Positions 6,002-15,879 of a DNA stretch of 64,000 bases are shown here, in pieces. Where the stretch lies: contig SVRZ01000003.1 in NCBI GenBank assembly GCA_015064555.1, positions 1 through 64,000 of the forward strand, written 5' to 3'. Each line of letters starts with the position of its first letter. Positions within the stretch are counted from its first letter, which is position 1. Made by a program: the position numbers and the translations under genes. The DNA comes from Oscillospiraceae bacterium (GTDB lineage: Bacteria; Bacillota; Clostridia; Oscillospirales; CAG-272). The notes beneath the pieces were generated by a model that did no database searches, was not told where the DNA came from, and saw only the letters and a program-made list of their open reading frames with translations.

Positions 6002-7658
6002 AGCTATAAGAAGATTTTGGAACGACTGCTTCCATTCTCTGCGCTCAGGGATGCTTGCGGTAATAATAATGTCTATGATACTATCGGTGCTCGCCTTCGT
6101 CGGCATGGAGATTGCTGCCAATAGATTGATAGAGAACCATTACAATTCCGCAGAAGAAAAGAAGCAAAGATATGATGAATATATGCATGATTTGCAAACT
6201 TATGTTAGCAATAATGCAGTTTCTTCGGACGACACCAAAAGCATTACACATTGGATGGAATTAAATCCGAACGTGTATCTTTTCATATATAAGGATGGCC
6301 AGCTTTTCTTCGACGGAAGCAGTAACAATTCAGGCAGCACCTCTCCATCGGACAAAGAGGAGGACACCGACTCGGGAAAGGATGATCAGGGCGCGGATAC
6401 CGGCGGGGATGAGGATGATCGGGACGGCACAGGTGACGGCGGTGAAGAGAATTCGGGTGGATCCGCCGAGGATACATCGGGTGAGGCTCCATTGAGTGGA
6501 ATCTCATCCGAGAGCACTTCGACTTCAGACCGTAATCCCAAGCCCAATGCATCGAAGCCTAATCCTTCGGGTAACTCCGAATCGGCGGAAAAAAATACCG
6601 AGAGCTCAAGCTCTGCGCTTACGCCTGCCGAGAGGCAGGAGATAATCGCGCAGGCGGAGAAAAACGGACTCACCCTTCTCGAATTTGCCGACGGAGAGCT
6701 CTTCGTTACGCTTTATGATTTTTCCGATACTGTCTATTATGATCTGGCTGTGATAGTCAGCATCATAGGCGCGGTAGTCATATTCGTGCTTATCCTGATG
6801 CTTTATTTCCGTATAATCACCACAAAGATTTCAAGGCTGGCAACCGACGTCAGCGCGGTATACGAGGTAGATGATTCGCAGTCTATAACGACTTATATAG
6901 GAAATGACGAGCTCTCAGAGCTCACGCGAAACGTTGAGCAGATGCGCATGTCGATGCTGGACAGCCTTAAGAAGGAAAAGGAGGCTATTGAGGCGAACAC
7001 CGAGCTTATAACCTCGATGTCGCATGATATACGCACGCCTCTTACCGTCCTGCTCGGTTACCTTGATATTATGAAGACGCACACAGATGATGAAACAATG
7101 TGCGACTATATCAAGGCAGCAGAGCTGACGGCAATGAGAATGAAGGAGCTTTCTGATGATATGTTCAGATATTTCCTTGTCTTTGCGGGCAAGGGGGGCG
7201 ACGTTGATATGGTTGAATATAATGCTGCAACCATCTTCGATCAGCTCTTTTCCGAGCATCTGATACTACTCCACGAAAAGGGGTATGAGGTCGTATTGAA
7301 TTCGGGAAGCGAGCTTGAGGATGATATGATGATATCCACCGATGCACCCAAGCTTATGCGTATCGTAGACAACCTTATTTCCAATATGTATAAGTATGCC
7401 GATAAGGAGCATCCTATAGAGTTGACCGCTACCCGTGTTATGGATAAGCTGGAAATAAGACTCAGAAACAAGGTGGTTAAGGATAAATCCCGCGCAGAGA
7501 GCAACGGCATCGGTCTTAAGACCTGCCGGAAGCTTTGCGAGGCTCTTGATATCGACTTCAACTGCGGCATCGAGCCTTGCGGCGAGGACGAATTCTATTT
7601 CACGAATCTTAAATTCAAAATCGTCGCTGACAGTGCGGATGCGGAGGATAAGAAATGA
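5994..7658 (+). CDS. Membrane sensor histidine kinase with acidic low-complexity sensor region
   Basis: Partner kinase of the upstream regulator, 554 residues. TM1 is at about 19-41 and TM2 at about 250-273. Between them is an extracytoplasmic region whose middle (about 108-207) is almost entirely Ser, Asp, Glu, Gly and Pro, more like a flexible spacer than a folded sensor. A HAMP-like linker leads to the HisKA box MSHDIRTPLTVLLGYLD, with the phospho-accepting His at about 344. The ATPase domain keeps an N-box-like stretch (DNLISNMYKYAD) and a G2-like SNGIGLKTC. The usual DxGxG (G1) box is not recognisable. Its stop overlaps the next gene by 4 bp. Confidence 0.88.
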   Translation: MIKAIRRFWNDCFHSLRSGMLAVIIMSMILSVLAFVGMEIAANRLIENHYNSAEEKKQRYDEYMHDLQTYVSNNAVSSDDTKSITHWMELNPNVYLFIYKDGQLFFDGSSNNSGSTSPSDKEEDTDSGKDDQGADTGGDEDDRDGTGDGGEENSGGSAEDTSGEAPLSGISSESTSTSDRNPKPNASKPNPSGNSESAEKNTESSSSALTPAERQEIIAQAEKNGLTLLEFADGELFVTLYDFSDTVYYDLAVIVSIIGAVVIFVLILMLYFRIITTKISRLATDVSAVYEVDDSQSITTYIGNDELSELTRNVEQMRMSMLDSLKKEKEAIEANTELITSMSHDIRTPLTVLLGYLDIMKTHTDDETMCDYIKAAELTAMRMKELSDDMFRYFLVFAGKGGDVDMVEYNAATIFDQLFSEHLILLHEKGYEVVLNSGSELEDDMMISTDAPKLMRIVDNLISNMYKYADKEHPIELTATRVMDKLEIRLRNKVVKDKSRAESNGIGLKTCRKLCEALDIDFNCGIEPCGEDEFYFTNLKFKIVADSADAEDKK

Positions 7659-8575
7659 TATTCAAACCGGATATAAGCTTCTGTAAAAGTGAAGAATTGT
7701 TTACAAAAACGCCATATTTAACACCTGAAGAGGTGGATGTAGCGAAGGAATATTTGTATTCCGATTTCTCTGCAGAGGAGTGCGAGGTGCGCTATGCCAT
7801 CGCGCACTTCTGCTTTATATTCAGGTATTATTCCGAGGATACAGGCTACTACTTCAGTGCCCCGTATTCTATATCGGAGCGCTCGGATACCGCTGCCGCA
7901 TATGCCGCCGTTGCCGAGTATTGCAGGCTCGAGGAGATCCCTCGTGTTATAATTGACGTTCTCCCCGAGGAGCTTGATGTTTGCATAGGAGGGGCTAAGG
8001 ACTATGATGCCTCCGAGCTTGATGACGGTACTTATATCGTGAGCTTCTACACCGAGTGCATGCGGCTTGAGGATCTGCCTGAGGCGATGGAGGGCGACAT
8101 TTATCTTGCAGAACCCGTATCGGCATATTCGGATGCCTATTGCCGCCTCATCTCGGACAAGGAGCATAATAAATATTACGGATACGATGCCGCGGGGGAT
8201 ATTTCAGATCTCGACGGCGAAGAATACGTCGAGCTCGTCCGCTCCGAGTTCGACAGGCGGGTGTCTATGACGTATGCCGCTACCGTGCTCGATGGGGACG
8301 GAAAAAACCTCCTTGTCGGTGAGGCTGCTCTTTACGGTTTTGACGGCGAGGGACACGCCCGCGCAGCATTTCGAGTGCTCAGGGAGCATACGCGCCGCGG
8401 ATACGGAAGGAGCATCCTGCGCGCGCTCGTAAATATCGCACGAGGTATCGGACTTCATTCGCTCATTTGCGAGGTGATGCAGGATAATGCCCCCTCGCTC
8501 GCGCTTTTGAGCTCGATGGGATATTCCTGTGCTATAAGAGACGGTATCGCCGTTTTTGAGATTCCGCTCGCGTGA
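7655..8575 (+). CDS. GNAT-family N-acetyltransferase with uncharacterised N-terminal half
   Basis: 306 residues, overlapping the kinase by ATGA and thus the third gene of the two-component operon. The C-terminal 100 residues have the GNAT acetyl-CoA fold. The pyrophosphate-binding motif appears as HTRRGYGRSILRALV (R-x-x-G-x-G), followed by a helix and the final MGYSCAIRDGIAVFEI strand. The first 190 residues are rich in acidic and aromatic residues and match nothing recognisable; they may be a degenerate second GNAT domain. The substrate is unknown. Translational coupling suggests the acetyltransferase acts in the same response as the sensor. Confidence 0.75.
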   Translation: MIFKPDISFCKSEELFTKTPYLTPEEVDVAKEYLYSDFSAEECEVRYAIAHFCFIFRYYSEDTGYYFSAPYSISERSDTAAAYAAVAEYCRLEEIPRVIIDVLPEELDVCIGGAKDYDASELDDGTYIVSFYTECMRLEDLPEAMEGDIYLAEPVSAYSDAYCRLISDKEHNKYYGYDAAGDISDLDGEEYVELVRSEFDRRVSMTYAATVLDGDGKNLLVGEAALYGFDGEGHARAAFRVLREHTRRGYGRSILRALVNIARGIGLHSLICEVMQDNAPSLALLSSMGYSCAIRDGIAVFEIPLA

Positions 8576-8675
8576 ATATTTTATAAAGATGCAGTCATAA
8601 TATATACAATTTGTACAATTTATTCTAATTTGTACAGAAAAAATTAATGCGTAAGATATTTTTTTCAAAAAAGGC

Positions 8676-8704
8676 TTGACAATTGCCGAACGAAGTGTTA
8701 CAAT
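8676..8704 (+). promoter_or_regulatory. str operon promoter
   Basis: Perfect -35 TTGACA and TACAAT separated by 17 bp, feeding a leader of about 115 nt before rpsL. The leader contains a stem between ATCGGGAAATAGGG and CCATTTTCTCGAT. Just upstream, ATTTGTACA occurs twice (about 8609-8637). Confidence 0.75.
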
Positions 8705-8829
8705 ATATCGGTATCATCGGGAAATAGGGTGTTTTATGCCATTTTCTCGATTTTTACTGTGAGATACCCGGGTAGAGGCATTTATCCGCGGGATTTCGAT
8801 ATACTATATTTTAAAGAAGGAGGAAAATC

Positions 8830-9243
8830 ATGCCAACCTTTAACCAGCTCGTAAAGAAAGGTCGTAGCGATAAGGCGTACAAGTCCAAGACTCCTGTACT
8901 CCAGAGAGGCTTCAACACTCTCCGTAATGAAGCTACAGATAAGACCTCACCTCAGAAGAGAGGCGTTTGCACTAAGGTAACCACCGTAACCCCCAAGAAG
9001 CCCAACTCGGCTCTTCGTAAGATCGCCAGAGTAAGACTTACCAACGGAATGGAAGCTACTTCTTACATTCCCGGTATCGGTCACAACCTTCAGGAGCACT
9101 CGGTTGTTCTCATCCGTGGTGGCCGTGTTCGTGACCTTCCCGGTGTACGTTATCACATAATCCGTGGTGCGCTTGATACCCAGGGTGTTGCTAACCGTAA
9201 GCAGAGCCGCTCCAAGTACGGAGCAAAGCGTCCGAAGAAATAA
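8830..9243 (+). CDS. rpsL: 30S ribosomal protein S12
   Basis: Decoding-centre protein of the small subunit, 137 residues, the normal bacterial length. The conserved [17 protein letters not shown] segment holds the lysines where streptomycin-resistance substitutions occur; both appear wild-type here. RBS AAGGAGGAAAATC precedes ATG. It is the first gene of the str cluster. Confidence 0.98.
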   Translation: MPTFNQLVKKGRSDKAYKSKTPVLQRGFNTLRNEATDKTSPQKRGVCTKVTTVTPKKPNSALRKIARVRLTNGMEATSYIPGIGHNLQEHSVVLIRGGRVRDLPGVRYHIIRGALDTQGVANRKQSRSKYGAKRPKK

Positions 9244-9363
9244 TTAAAAGGTACACCTTCGGACAAATAAATGTGCTCACGTGCTGTGATGGTATAGATT
9301 TTTCTACACATATAAATCGCAAGACGAGCACTAACGAATTGAAAAACATTCGAGTACCTATGA

Positions 9364-9864
<501 letters not shown>

Positions 9865-9889
9865 TCGATATAATTAAGGAGAAGTTTCA

Positions 9890-12010
9890 ATGCCTAGAGA
9901 ATATTCGCTTGAGCATACCAGAAATATCGGTATTATGGCGCACATAGACGCCGGTAAAACAACCACCACCGAAAGAATCCTTTTTTATACCGGTAAGACT
10001 CACCGTATAGGTGAAACACACGACGGTTCTGCTACTATGGACTGGATGGCGCAGGAGCAGGAAAGAGGAATTACCATTACCTCTGCTGCTACCACCTGCT
10101 ACTGGGTTCCTACTCAGTTCCAGAATGATCCTGAGGCTGCTAAGAACAACAAGTACAGAATCAATATTATAGACACCCCCGGCCACGTTGACTTTACCGT
10201 TGAGGTTCAGAGATCGCTGAGAGTTCTTGACGGATCGGTTACCGTTCTTTGCGCTAAGGGCGGTGTTGAGCCCCAGACCGAGACGGTTTGGAACCAGGCT
10301 AACGAGTACAAGGTTCCCAGAATGTGCTACATCAACAAGATGGACATTATGGGTGCAGATTTCTTCCGCGTCGTTAAGATGATAAAGGAAAGACTTCGTG
10401 CAAATGCAGTTCCTGTTCAGCTTCCTATCGGAGCAGAGAGCTCGTTCCGTGGAATCATCGACCTCATGGAGATGAAGGCAGACGTTTATTACGATGACCT
10501 TGGTAAGGACATGAGAGTTGAAGAGATCCCCGAGAATATGAAGGAGCTTGCAGAGGAATATCGCAGAAACATGGTAGAGTCCATATGCGAGACCGATGAG
10601 GAGCTTATGGAGCGCTACATCATGGAGGATGAGATAACCACCGAGGAGCTCAAGGTTGCTCTTCGTAAGGCTACTCTTACCAATGCGATAATTCCCGTAT
10701 GCTGCGGAACATCTTACAAGAACAAGGGCGTTCAGAAGCTCCTTGATAACATCATCGAGTATATGCCCGCTCCTACCGACATCGAGGCTATCAAGGGTGT
10801 TAATCCCGAGACCGGCGCAGATGACGTTCGTCACGCGAGTGACGAGGAGCCCTTCTCGGCTCTTGCATTCAAGATCATGACCGACCCCTTCGTCGGTAAG
10901 CTCTGCTTCTTCAGAGTTTACTCCGGATCTGTTCAGAAGGGAACGGCGGTTTACAACTCCACTAAGGATTCCGATGAAAGATTCGGACGTATCCTTCAGA
11001 TGCACGCAAACGAGAGAGCTGATATCGATGTTTGCTACGCAGGTGATATCGCGGCAGTTGTCGGTGTAAAGAACACCACTACCGGTGATACCTTCTGTGA
11101 TGAGAAGCATCCTATCATTCTTGAGTCCATGGTATTCCCCGAGCCCGTTATCCGTCAGGCTATCGAGCCCAAGACCAAGGCAGGTCAGGAAAAGATGGGT
11201 ATCGCTCTTGCAAAGCTTGCTGAAGAGGATCCCACGTTCAGAACCTACACCGATGACGAGACCGGACAAACTATCATTGCCGGAATGGGTGAGCTCCACC
11301 TCGAGATCATCGTTGACAGACTTCTTCGTGAGTTCAAGGTAGAGGCAAATATCGGCGCACCTCAGGTTGCGTACAAGGAGACCATTCGCAAGAAGGTCGA
11401 TCAGGACACCAAGTATGCTCGTCAGTCGGGTGGTAAGGGTCAGTACGGTCACGTTAAGATCACCATCGAGCCCAACGAGACAGGCAAGGGATACGAGTTC
11501 ATCAATGCTGTTACCGGTGGTGCTATTCCCAAGGAGTACATTCCCGCAGTTGATGCAGGTATCCAGGGCGCAATGCAGGCAGGTGTTCTTGCAGGCTACA
11601 ACGTTGTTGACGTTAAGGTAACTCTTTATGACGGTTCTTACCACGAGGTCGACTCCTCGGAAATGGCGTTCAAGATCGCAGGCTCCATGGCATTCAAGGA
11701 AGCTATGAGACGTGCTGATCCTGTTCTTACCGAGCCTATCATGAAGGTTTCCGTAACCACTCCCGATGACTACATGGGAGATATTATCGGTGACGTTAAC
11801 TCCCGTCGCGGTCAGATGGATTCTATGGAGCAGATCGCAACCGGCGTGTCCAGAATTTATGCACACGTTCCGCTTGCTCAGATGTTCGGTTATGCAACCT
11901 CTCTGAGATCCCGTTCTCAGGGTCGTGCGGTTTACGTAATGGAGCCCGATGGATTCCAGGACGTTCCGAAGAATATCCAGGAAGAGATCATCAAGAGCAG
12001 AGCAAAGTAA
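9890..12010 (+). CDS. fusA: Elongation factor G
   Basis: Ribosomal translocase GTPase, 706 residues. G1 is [16 protein letters not shown]3 is DTPGHVDF and G4 is NKMD. The second half carries the domain III-V organisation typical of EF-G, ending ...[10 protein letters not shown]. Start ATG with AAGGAGAAGTTTCA. It follows rpsG by 25 bp. The codon bias toward GTT, CTT, CGT and ACC is that of a highly expressed gene and explains the 764-residue antisense ORF in the track. Confidence 0.98.
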   Translation: MPREYSLEHTRNIGIMAHIDAGKTTTTERILFYTGKTHRIGETHDGSATMDWMAQEQERGITITSAATTCYWVPTQFQNDPEAAKNNKYRINIIDTPGHVDFTVEVQRSLRVLDGSVTVLCAKGGVEPQTETVWNQANEYKVPRMCYINKMDIMGADFFRVVKMIKERLRANAVPVQLPIGAESSFRGIIDLMEMKADVYYDDLGKDMRVEEIPENMKELAEEYRRNMVESICETDEELMERYIMEDEITTEELKVALRKATLTNAIIPVCCGTSYKNKGVQKLLDNIIEYMPAPTDIEAIKGVNPETGADDVRHASDEEPFSALAFKIMTDPFVGKLCFFRVYSGSVQKGTAVYNSTKDSDERFGRILQMHANERADIDVCYAGDIAAVVGVKNTTTGDTFCDEKHPIILESMVFPEPVIRQAIEPKTKAGQEKMGIALAKLAEEDPTFRTYTDDETGQTIIAGMGELHLEIIVDRLLREFKVEANIGAPQVAYKETIRKKVDQDTKYARQSGGKGQYGHVKITIEPNETGKGYEFINAVTGGAIPKEYIPAVDAGIQGAMQAGVLAGYNVVDVKVTLYDGSYHEVDSSEMAFKIAGSMAFKEAMRRADPVLTEPIMKVSVTTPDDYMGDIIGDVNSRRGQMDSMEQIATGVSRIYAHVPLAQMFGYATSLRSRSQGRAVYVMEPDGFQDVPKNIQEEIIKSRAK

Positions 12011-12128
12011 TCTCAGGATTATTTTCAAGTTTAAATTTCGCGGCATGATAATGCCAAGTCCTGTCGCGAACAAAAATAAAAAAATAAAATTAAAATAAAA
12101 AAATAAAAATCCAAGGAGGATATTTAAA

Positions 12129-13328
12129 ATGGCAAAGGCAAAATTCGAAAGAACCAAACCCCATGTTAATATCGGTACCATCGGTCACGTTGACCACGGT
12201 AAGACCACTCTTACTGCTGCAATCACCAAGACTCTTTCTCTTCTTAACGGATCTGAGTTCCTTGATTACAGCCAGATCGACAACTGCCCCGAGGAGAGAG
12301 CTCGTGGTATCACAATCAACTCCAGACACGTTGAGTACGAGACCGATAACCGTCACTACGCTCACGTTGACTGCCCCGGTCACGCTGACTACGTTAAGAA
12401 CATGATCACCGGTGCTGCTCAGATGGACGGTGCTATCCTTGTTGTTGCAGGTACTGATGGCCCTCTTGCACAGACCAGAGAGCACGTTCTTCTTGCTCGT
12501 CAGGTTGGCGTTCCCGCAATCGTTGTTTTCATGAACAAGTGCGATATCGTTGATGACGAGGAGCTTCTTGACCTCGTTGAGATGGAGATCAGAGATCTTC
12601 TTAACGAGTACGAGTTCCCCGGTGACGACATTCCGATCGTTCGTGGTTCCGCTCGTGAGGCTCTTACCTCCAATAACGGTATTGATGCTCCCGAGTTCGA
12701 TTGCATCAAGGAGCTTATGGCTCAGGTTGACGCTTACATTCCTACTCCCGACAGAAAGGCAGATCTCCCCTTCCTTATGCCTGTTGAGGACGTATTCTCT
12801 ATCTCCGGTCGTGGTACTGTTGCTACCGGTAGAGTTGAGCGTGGTACTATCAAGATGGCTGACACTGTTGAGATCGTTGGTCTTAAGGACGAGAACAGCA
12901 CTACTGTTGTAACCGGTATCGAGATGTTCCACAAGCTCATGGATTCCGCAGAGGCTGGAGACAACGTTGGTCTTCTTCTCCGTGGTGTTCAGAAGAACGA
13001 GATCGAGAGAGGTCAGGTTCTTTGCAAGCCCGGCTCTGTTAACCCCCACACCAAGTTCGTAGGTCAGGTTTACGTTCTTACCGAGAAGGAAGGCGGCCGT
13101 TCCAAGCCCTTCTTCTCCGGCTACAGACCTCAGTTCTACTTCAGAACTACCGACGTTACCGGTATCATCACCCTTCCTGAGGATGTTGAGATGTGCCGTC
13201 CCGGCGATAACGTTAACATGAACGTTGAGCTTATCACTCCTATCGCTTGCGAGAAGGGTCTTCGTTTCGCTATCCGTGAGGGTGGTAGAACCGTTGGTTC
13301 GGGCGTTGTTGGCGAGATCCTCGCTTAA
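12129..13328 (+). CDS. tuf: Elongation factor Tu
   Basis: Delivers aminoacyl-tRNA to the ribosome as a GTP complex; 399 residues. GTP-binding motifs are [17 protein letters not shown] and NKCD. Domains 2 and 3 follow, ending [10 protein letters not shown] few segments differ from the commonest bacterial sequence ([24 protein letters not shown]), but the catalytic His in DCPGH is present. The gap from fusA is 118 bp and A-rich, with a CAAGGAGGATATTTAAA site before ATG. Confidence 0.98.
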   Translation: MAKAKFERTKPHVNIGTIGHVDHGKTTLTAAITKTLSLLNGSEFLDYSQIDNCPEERARGITINSRHVEYETDNRHYAHVDCPGHADYVKNMITGAAQMDGAILVVAGTDGPLAQTREHVLLARQVGVPAIVVFMNKCDIVDDEELLDLVEMEIRDLLNEYEFPGDDIPIVRGSAREALTSNNGIDAPEFDCIKELMAQVDAYIPTPDRKADLPFLMPVEDVFSISGRGTVATGRVERGTIKMADTVEIVGLKDENSTTVVTGIEMFHKLMDSAEAGDNVGLLLRGVQKNEIERGQVLCKPGSVNPHTKFVGQVYVLTEKEGGRSKPFFSGYRPQFYFRTTDVTGIITLPEDVEMCRPGDNVNMNVELITPIACEKGLRFAIREGGRTVGSGVVGEILA

Positions 13329-13352
13329 TTAAAGCCTTAGACTTTAATTCTT

Positions 13353-13406
13353 TGTATCCCTCGGGATACACGTGTTGTGGCTGCCGTGGGTTTTCCCGGT
13401 AGCCAC
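13353..13406 (+). terminator. Tandem terminator hairpins after tuf
   Basis: First hairpin TGTATCC-CTCG-GGATACA (13353-13370). Second hairpin GTGGCTGCCGTGGG-TTTT-CCCGGTAGCCAC (13377-13406), followed by TTATTTAAT. Together they close the str operon. Confidence 0.8.
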
Positions 13407-13450
13407 CTTATTTAATATAGCTTGTTAATAAGCTTGCGGTGCAAAGCTGC

Positions 13451-13478
13451 GTCACACGACTGTTACTGTTCGTGTGAC
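13451..13478. repeat. Inverted repeat between tuf and the FMN riboswitch
   Basis: GTCACACGA and TCGTGTGAC form a 9-bp stem with a 10-nt loop. No T run follows on either strand; it may be an operator or an accessory hairpin. Confidence 0.4.
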
Positions 13479-13528
13479 TATGAAAAGAATACTTTTATAG
13501 GTCATAATCTTTACTTAATTCAATATAA

Positions 13529-13644
13529 TTTCTTTGGGGAATGGTGAAAATCCATACCGGCAGTATAGTCTGCGAAGAAGGGGAAACCCTTCCCGAAAAG
13601 GTGAAATTCCTTTACCGACGGTATAGTCCGGATGAAAAAAGAAA
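13529..13644 (+). ncRNA. FMN riboswitch (RFN element)
   Basis: All core parts of the flavin mononucleotide aptamer are readable: GGTGAAAATCC, ACCGGCAGTATAGTC, GAAAAGGTGAAATTCC, ACCGACGGTATAGTCCGGATGAAA. They are enclosed by a P1 helix made from TTTCTTT (13529-13535) and AAAGAAA (13638-13644). It sits ahead of a riboflavin transporter gene and is followed by a terminator, so FMN should switch transcription of ribU off. Confidence 0.96.
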
Positions 13645-13705
13645 AAGGCGTTGAATGCTCAATTATTCAATTTATGTAAATAATTGTATGCATTTTGCCA
13701 TAATT

Positions 13706-13740
13706 CCTTGGAAAAGATTCGTTCCAAGGTTTTTTCTTTT
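13706..13740 (+). terminator. Riboswitch-controlled terminator
   Basis: CCTTGGAA-8 nt-TTCCAAGG followed by TTTTTTCTTTT, between the FMN aptamer and the ribU start. It is the expected expression platform for termination control. Confidence 0.88.
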
Positions 13741-13762
13741 CCTGAAAGGAGAGGAGAATTTT

Positions 13763-14503
13763 ATGTCTAATTTTGATAAAAGCTCTCTCGCCGATGCTAC
13801 CGAATCGGTAGATAAAAATGAGCTGAAAGGCGAGAAAAATAAAAATAAATGGAGCAGCAAGCCCTTCATTTACGATACACGCAGGATAGTCGGAATTTCG
13901 ATGTTCGTTGCCCTCGCTTATGCCGTAACCTTCGTTTTCAGGATTCCGGTAATGTTCCTGACTTTTGATGCCAAGGATGCCGTTATTATAATTGCATCGC
14001 TTATATATGGACCGGTGGCGGGTGTGATCATATCCTTCCTCGTTGCGTTTATAGAATTTATAACCGTCAGCGGAACCGGCGTATATGGATTGATAATGAA
14101 CTTTGCGTCGTCGGCGGTATTTTCATCTGCGGCGGCTCTGATATATAAGTACAAAAGAAATGCCACGGGCGCGATCATAGCATTTTATTCTGCCAGTATT
14201 GCCATGATATCGGTGATGCTCGTTCTGAATATGCTTGTAACACCGTATTATATGGGCGTGTCAAGAGCCGAGGTCGTCGCGCTTTTGCCTAAGCTTATCC
14301 TGCCGTTCAACACGGCAAAGGCACTTATGAACAGTGCATTTGCGATGATCCTTTATAAACCGATAACCGTGGCCATGCGCCGCGCAAGATTACTCAGCGG
14401 TGAGGGAAAAATGAAGCTGAACCGCTCATCCGCGGCGATATATATAGCGGCGCTTATAACGCTTGCCGCATCTATCGCGCTCTTTGTCATACTCAAAAAA
14501 TAA
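13763..14503 (+). CDS. ribU: Riboflavin ECF transporter, S component
   Basis: Membrane protein that binds riboflavin outside the cell and works with a shared EcfA-EcfA'-EcfT module, which is not in this window. 246 residues with about six hydrophobic helices after a polar N-terminal extension of about 45 residues. The start chosen is ATG 13763, after AAAGGAGAGGAGAATTTT. The longer track ORF would run through the riboswitch terminator and is rejected. The YGPVAGVIISFLVAFIEF segment is typical of RibU, and the FMN riboswitch fixes the substrate class. Confidence 0.93.
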   Translation: MSNFDKSSLADATESVDKNELKGEKNKNKWSSKPFIYDTRRIVGISMFVALAYAVTFVFRIPVMFLTFDAKDAVIIIASLIYGPVAGVIISFLVAFIEFITVSGTGVYGLIMNFASSAVFSSAAALIYKYKRNATGAIIAFYSASIAMISVMLVLNMLVTPYYMGVSRAEVVALLPKLILPFNTAKALMNSAFAMILYKPITVAMRRARLLSGEGKMKLNRSSAAIYIAALITLAASIALFVILKK

Positions 14504-14585
14504 GCACGGTATCAGGTTTTGATTTTTCAGAAAGAGAAAACACAAGATATTTTAATGAACCAAAAACCAAAGCAACTCAAAAAAT

Positions 14586-14626
14586 AGATGCATCCCTCCA
14601 CCTTCTGATAGTGGAGGGATGCATCT
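14586..14626. terminator. Bidirectional terminator between ribU and mtnN
   Basis: A 16-bp perfect stem (AGATGCATCCCTCCAC) with a 9-nt loop, followed by GTTTTTATATTT on the plus strand and A-rich sequence on the other side. It serves convergent units. Confidence 0.88.
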
Positions 14627-14671
14627 GTTTTTATATTTGTCGGTTATGAGTTTAGTATTCGTTATATACCC

Positions 14672-15385
14672 TTATTGCTCCGAAAAATACTTCTTGCAGA
14701 GCTCTATAGTTATAAGAGCGCTTTTTTTTGCGGCGATGGGAAGGAACTTCTGATAATCCATCGAGCTATCCTCATCCGCCGAGTCGGAAACCGCGCGTAT
14801 GACGGTGCAGGGGGTATTGTTTACGTAGCAGACGTGTGCGATAGCCGCACCCTCCATCTCACAGACGGAGGCGGAGAATTCCTCGCGTATGCGCTCCTTT
14901 GTTGCGGCATCCGAAACGAACAGGTCGCCCGAAGCGACAGTACCCACGTGATATTGGAATAGCCGCTCGTCTGCGATCTCCTTGATAAGTGCTATAGCCT
15001 TCTTATCGGCATCGAAATATATCTTATTGATTCCCGAAACAAGCCCCTTGGGATCGCCTATAGCAGAGGTATCCATATCGTGCTGAACGAGCTTATCCGC
15101 GATAAGAACGTCACCCACCTTGATGCCCTTTGCAATTCCGCCGCCTACACCCGTGTTTATTATAAGCTTGGGTGCATATTTTATGATCATAGCCTCGGCA
15201 CAGAGCGCGGCAAATACCTTTCCTATGCCGCATTTTGCAATAACGACACGCACCTTGCCGAGCCTTCCGCGGTGAAAGGTGATTCCTCCGACGCTTGACG
15301 TTTTATGCGAGGTGAGGTTGGCGATGAGTGTTTCGATCTCGGGCTCCATAGCACCGATTATTCCGATATCTGTGCGGTTGAACAT
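14672..15385 (-). CDS. mtnN: 5'-methylthioadenosine/S-adenosylhomocysteine nucleosidase
   Basis: Hydrolyses S-adenosylhomocysteine to adenine and S-ribosylhomocysteine, and MTA likewise, removing SAM by-products in the cytoplasm. Start corrected to ATG 15385 (MFNRTDIGIIGAMEPEIE), which has AGGAGGATAATACAG before it; the track ORF runs back into luxS. The result is 237 residues, close to the family norm. The nucleotide phosphorylase-like fold shows NTGVGGGI, the CEMEGAAIAHVC substrate segment and a catalytic Asp in RAVSDSADE. It lies 19 bp behind luxS, which uses its product. Confidence 0.95.
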   Translation of the reverse strand: MFNRTDIGIIGAMEPEIETLIANLTSHKTSSVGGITFHRGRLGKVRVVIAKCGIGKVFAALCAEAMIIKYAPKLIINTGVGGGIAKGIKVGDVLIADKLVQHDMDTSAIGDPKGLVSGINKIYFDADKKAIALIKEIADERLFQYHVGTVASGDLFVSDAATKERIREEFSASVCEMEGAAIAHVCYVNNTPCTVIRAVSDSADEDSSMDYQKFLPIAAKKSALITIELCKKYFSEQ

Positions 15386-15404
15386 CTGTATTATCCTCCT
15401 GTTT

Positions 15405-15872
15405 TCAGGCTGTGGGATATTCGAATCTGTGCGTTGCCGATGAGAGTGCCGAAAGATATCTTCGGCATTCATTCTTCGCGGCATCGAGATCGAGATTGCG
15501 ATAGTTTCCACATTCCTCGCGTGCCGCACCGAACATTTCTCCATCGTGCGAGATTATCTTCTCCAGCGTTTCCGTGATACAGCGGTATACGGTATCGCGG
15601 TCCTTGCCGCGGGTGAGAAGATAAAATCCGGTCTGACATCCCATCGGCCCAAAATAAATTATACTGTCGCCGATGGCGGAATTGCGGACGTAGGTTGCGA
15701 ACATATGCTCCACCGAGTGCATGGTGAGATTATCCATATAGTCGCCCATATTCGGGCACCGCGTTCGAAGATCGAAGGTGGTTATATCACCGTCGATCCT
15801 TGACACGTATACGCCCGGGGTTATATAATCGTGATTTACCGAGAAGGAAGCGATCCTTTTAACGTTTTCCAT
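15405..15872 (-). CDS. luxS: S-ribosylhomocysteine lyase
   Basis: Fe/Zn enzyme that cleaves S-ribosylhomocysteine to homocysteine and DPD, the autoinducer-2 precursor. The HxxEH metal motif is seen as HSVEHMFATY, the catalytic Cys as GPMGCQTGFY, and the third ligand Cys as EECGNY. ATG 15872 (MENVKRIASF) matches the family N-terminus best and lies 7 nt after the glyS stop. The track uses a TTG at 15890 inside glyS. Neither start has a strong ribosome binding site, so translation is probably coupled to glyS. With mtnN it forms the complete two-step SAH recycling route. Confidence 0.93.
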   Translation of the reverse strand: MENVKRIASFSVNHDYITPGVYVSRIDGDITTFDLRTRCPNMGDYMDNLTMHSVEHMFATYVRNSAIGDSIIYFGPMGCQTGFYLLTRGKDRDTVYRCITETLEKIISHDGEMFGAAREECGNYRNLDLDAAKNECRRYLSALSSATHRFEYPTA

Positions 15873-15879
15873 AGTTCTG

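Noticed and set aside
9887-12181. 764-residue minus-strand ORF opposite fusA
   Set aside because: It is the exact shadow of fusA, produced by strong codon bias. It has no ribosome binding site, and its low-complexity Leu/Val/Asn composition is typical of antisense frames.
12090-13049. 319-residue minus-strand ORF opposite tuf
   Set aside because: Antisense shadow of tuf with the same composition bias.
13655-13762. N-terminal extension of RibU in the track
   Set aside because: It lies across the riboswitch terminator. The well-placed AAAGGAGAGGAG site and ATG 13763 give the normal protein.
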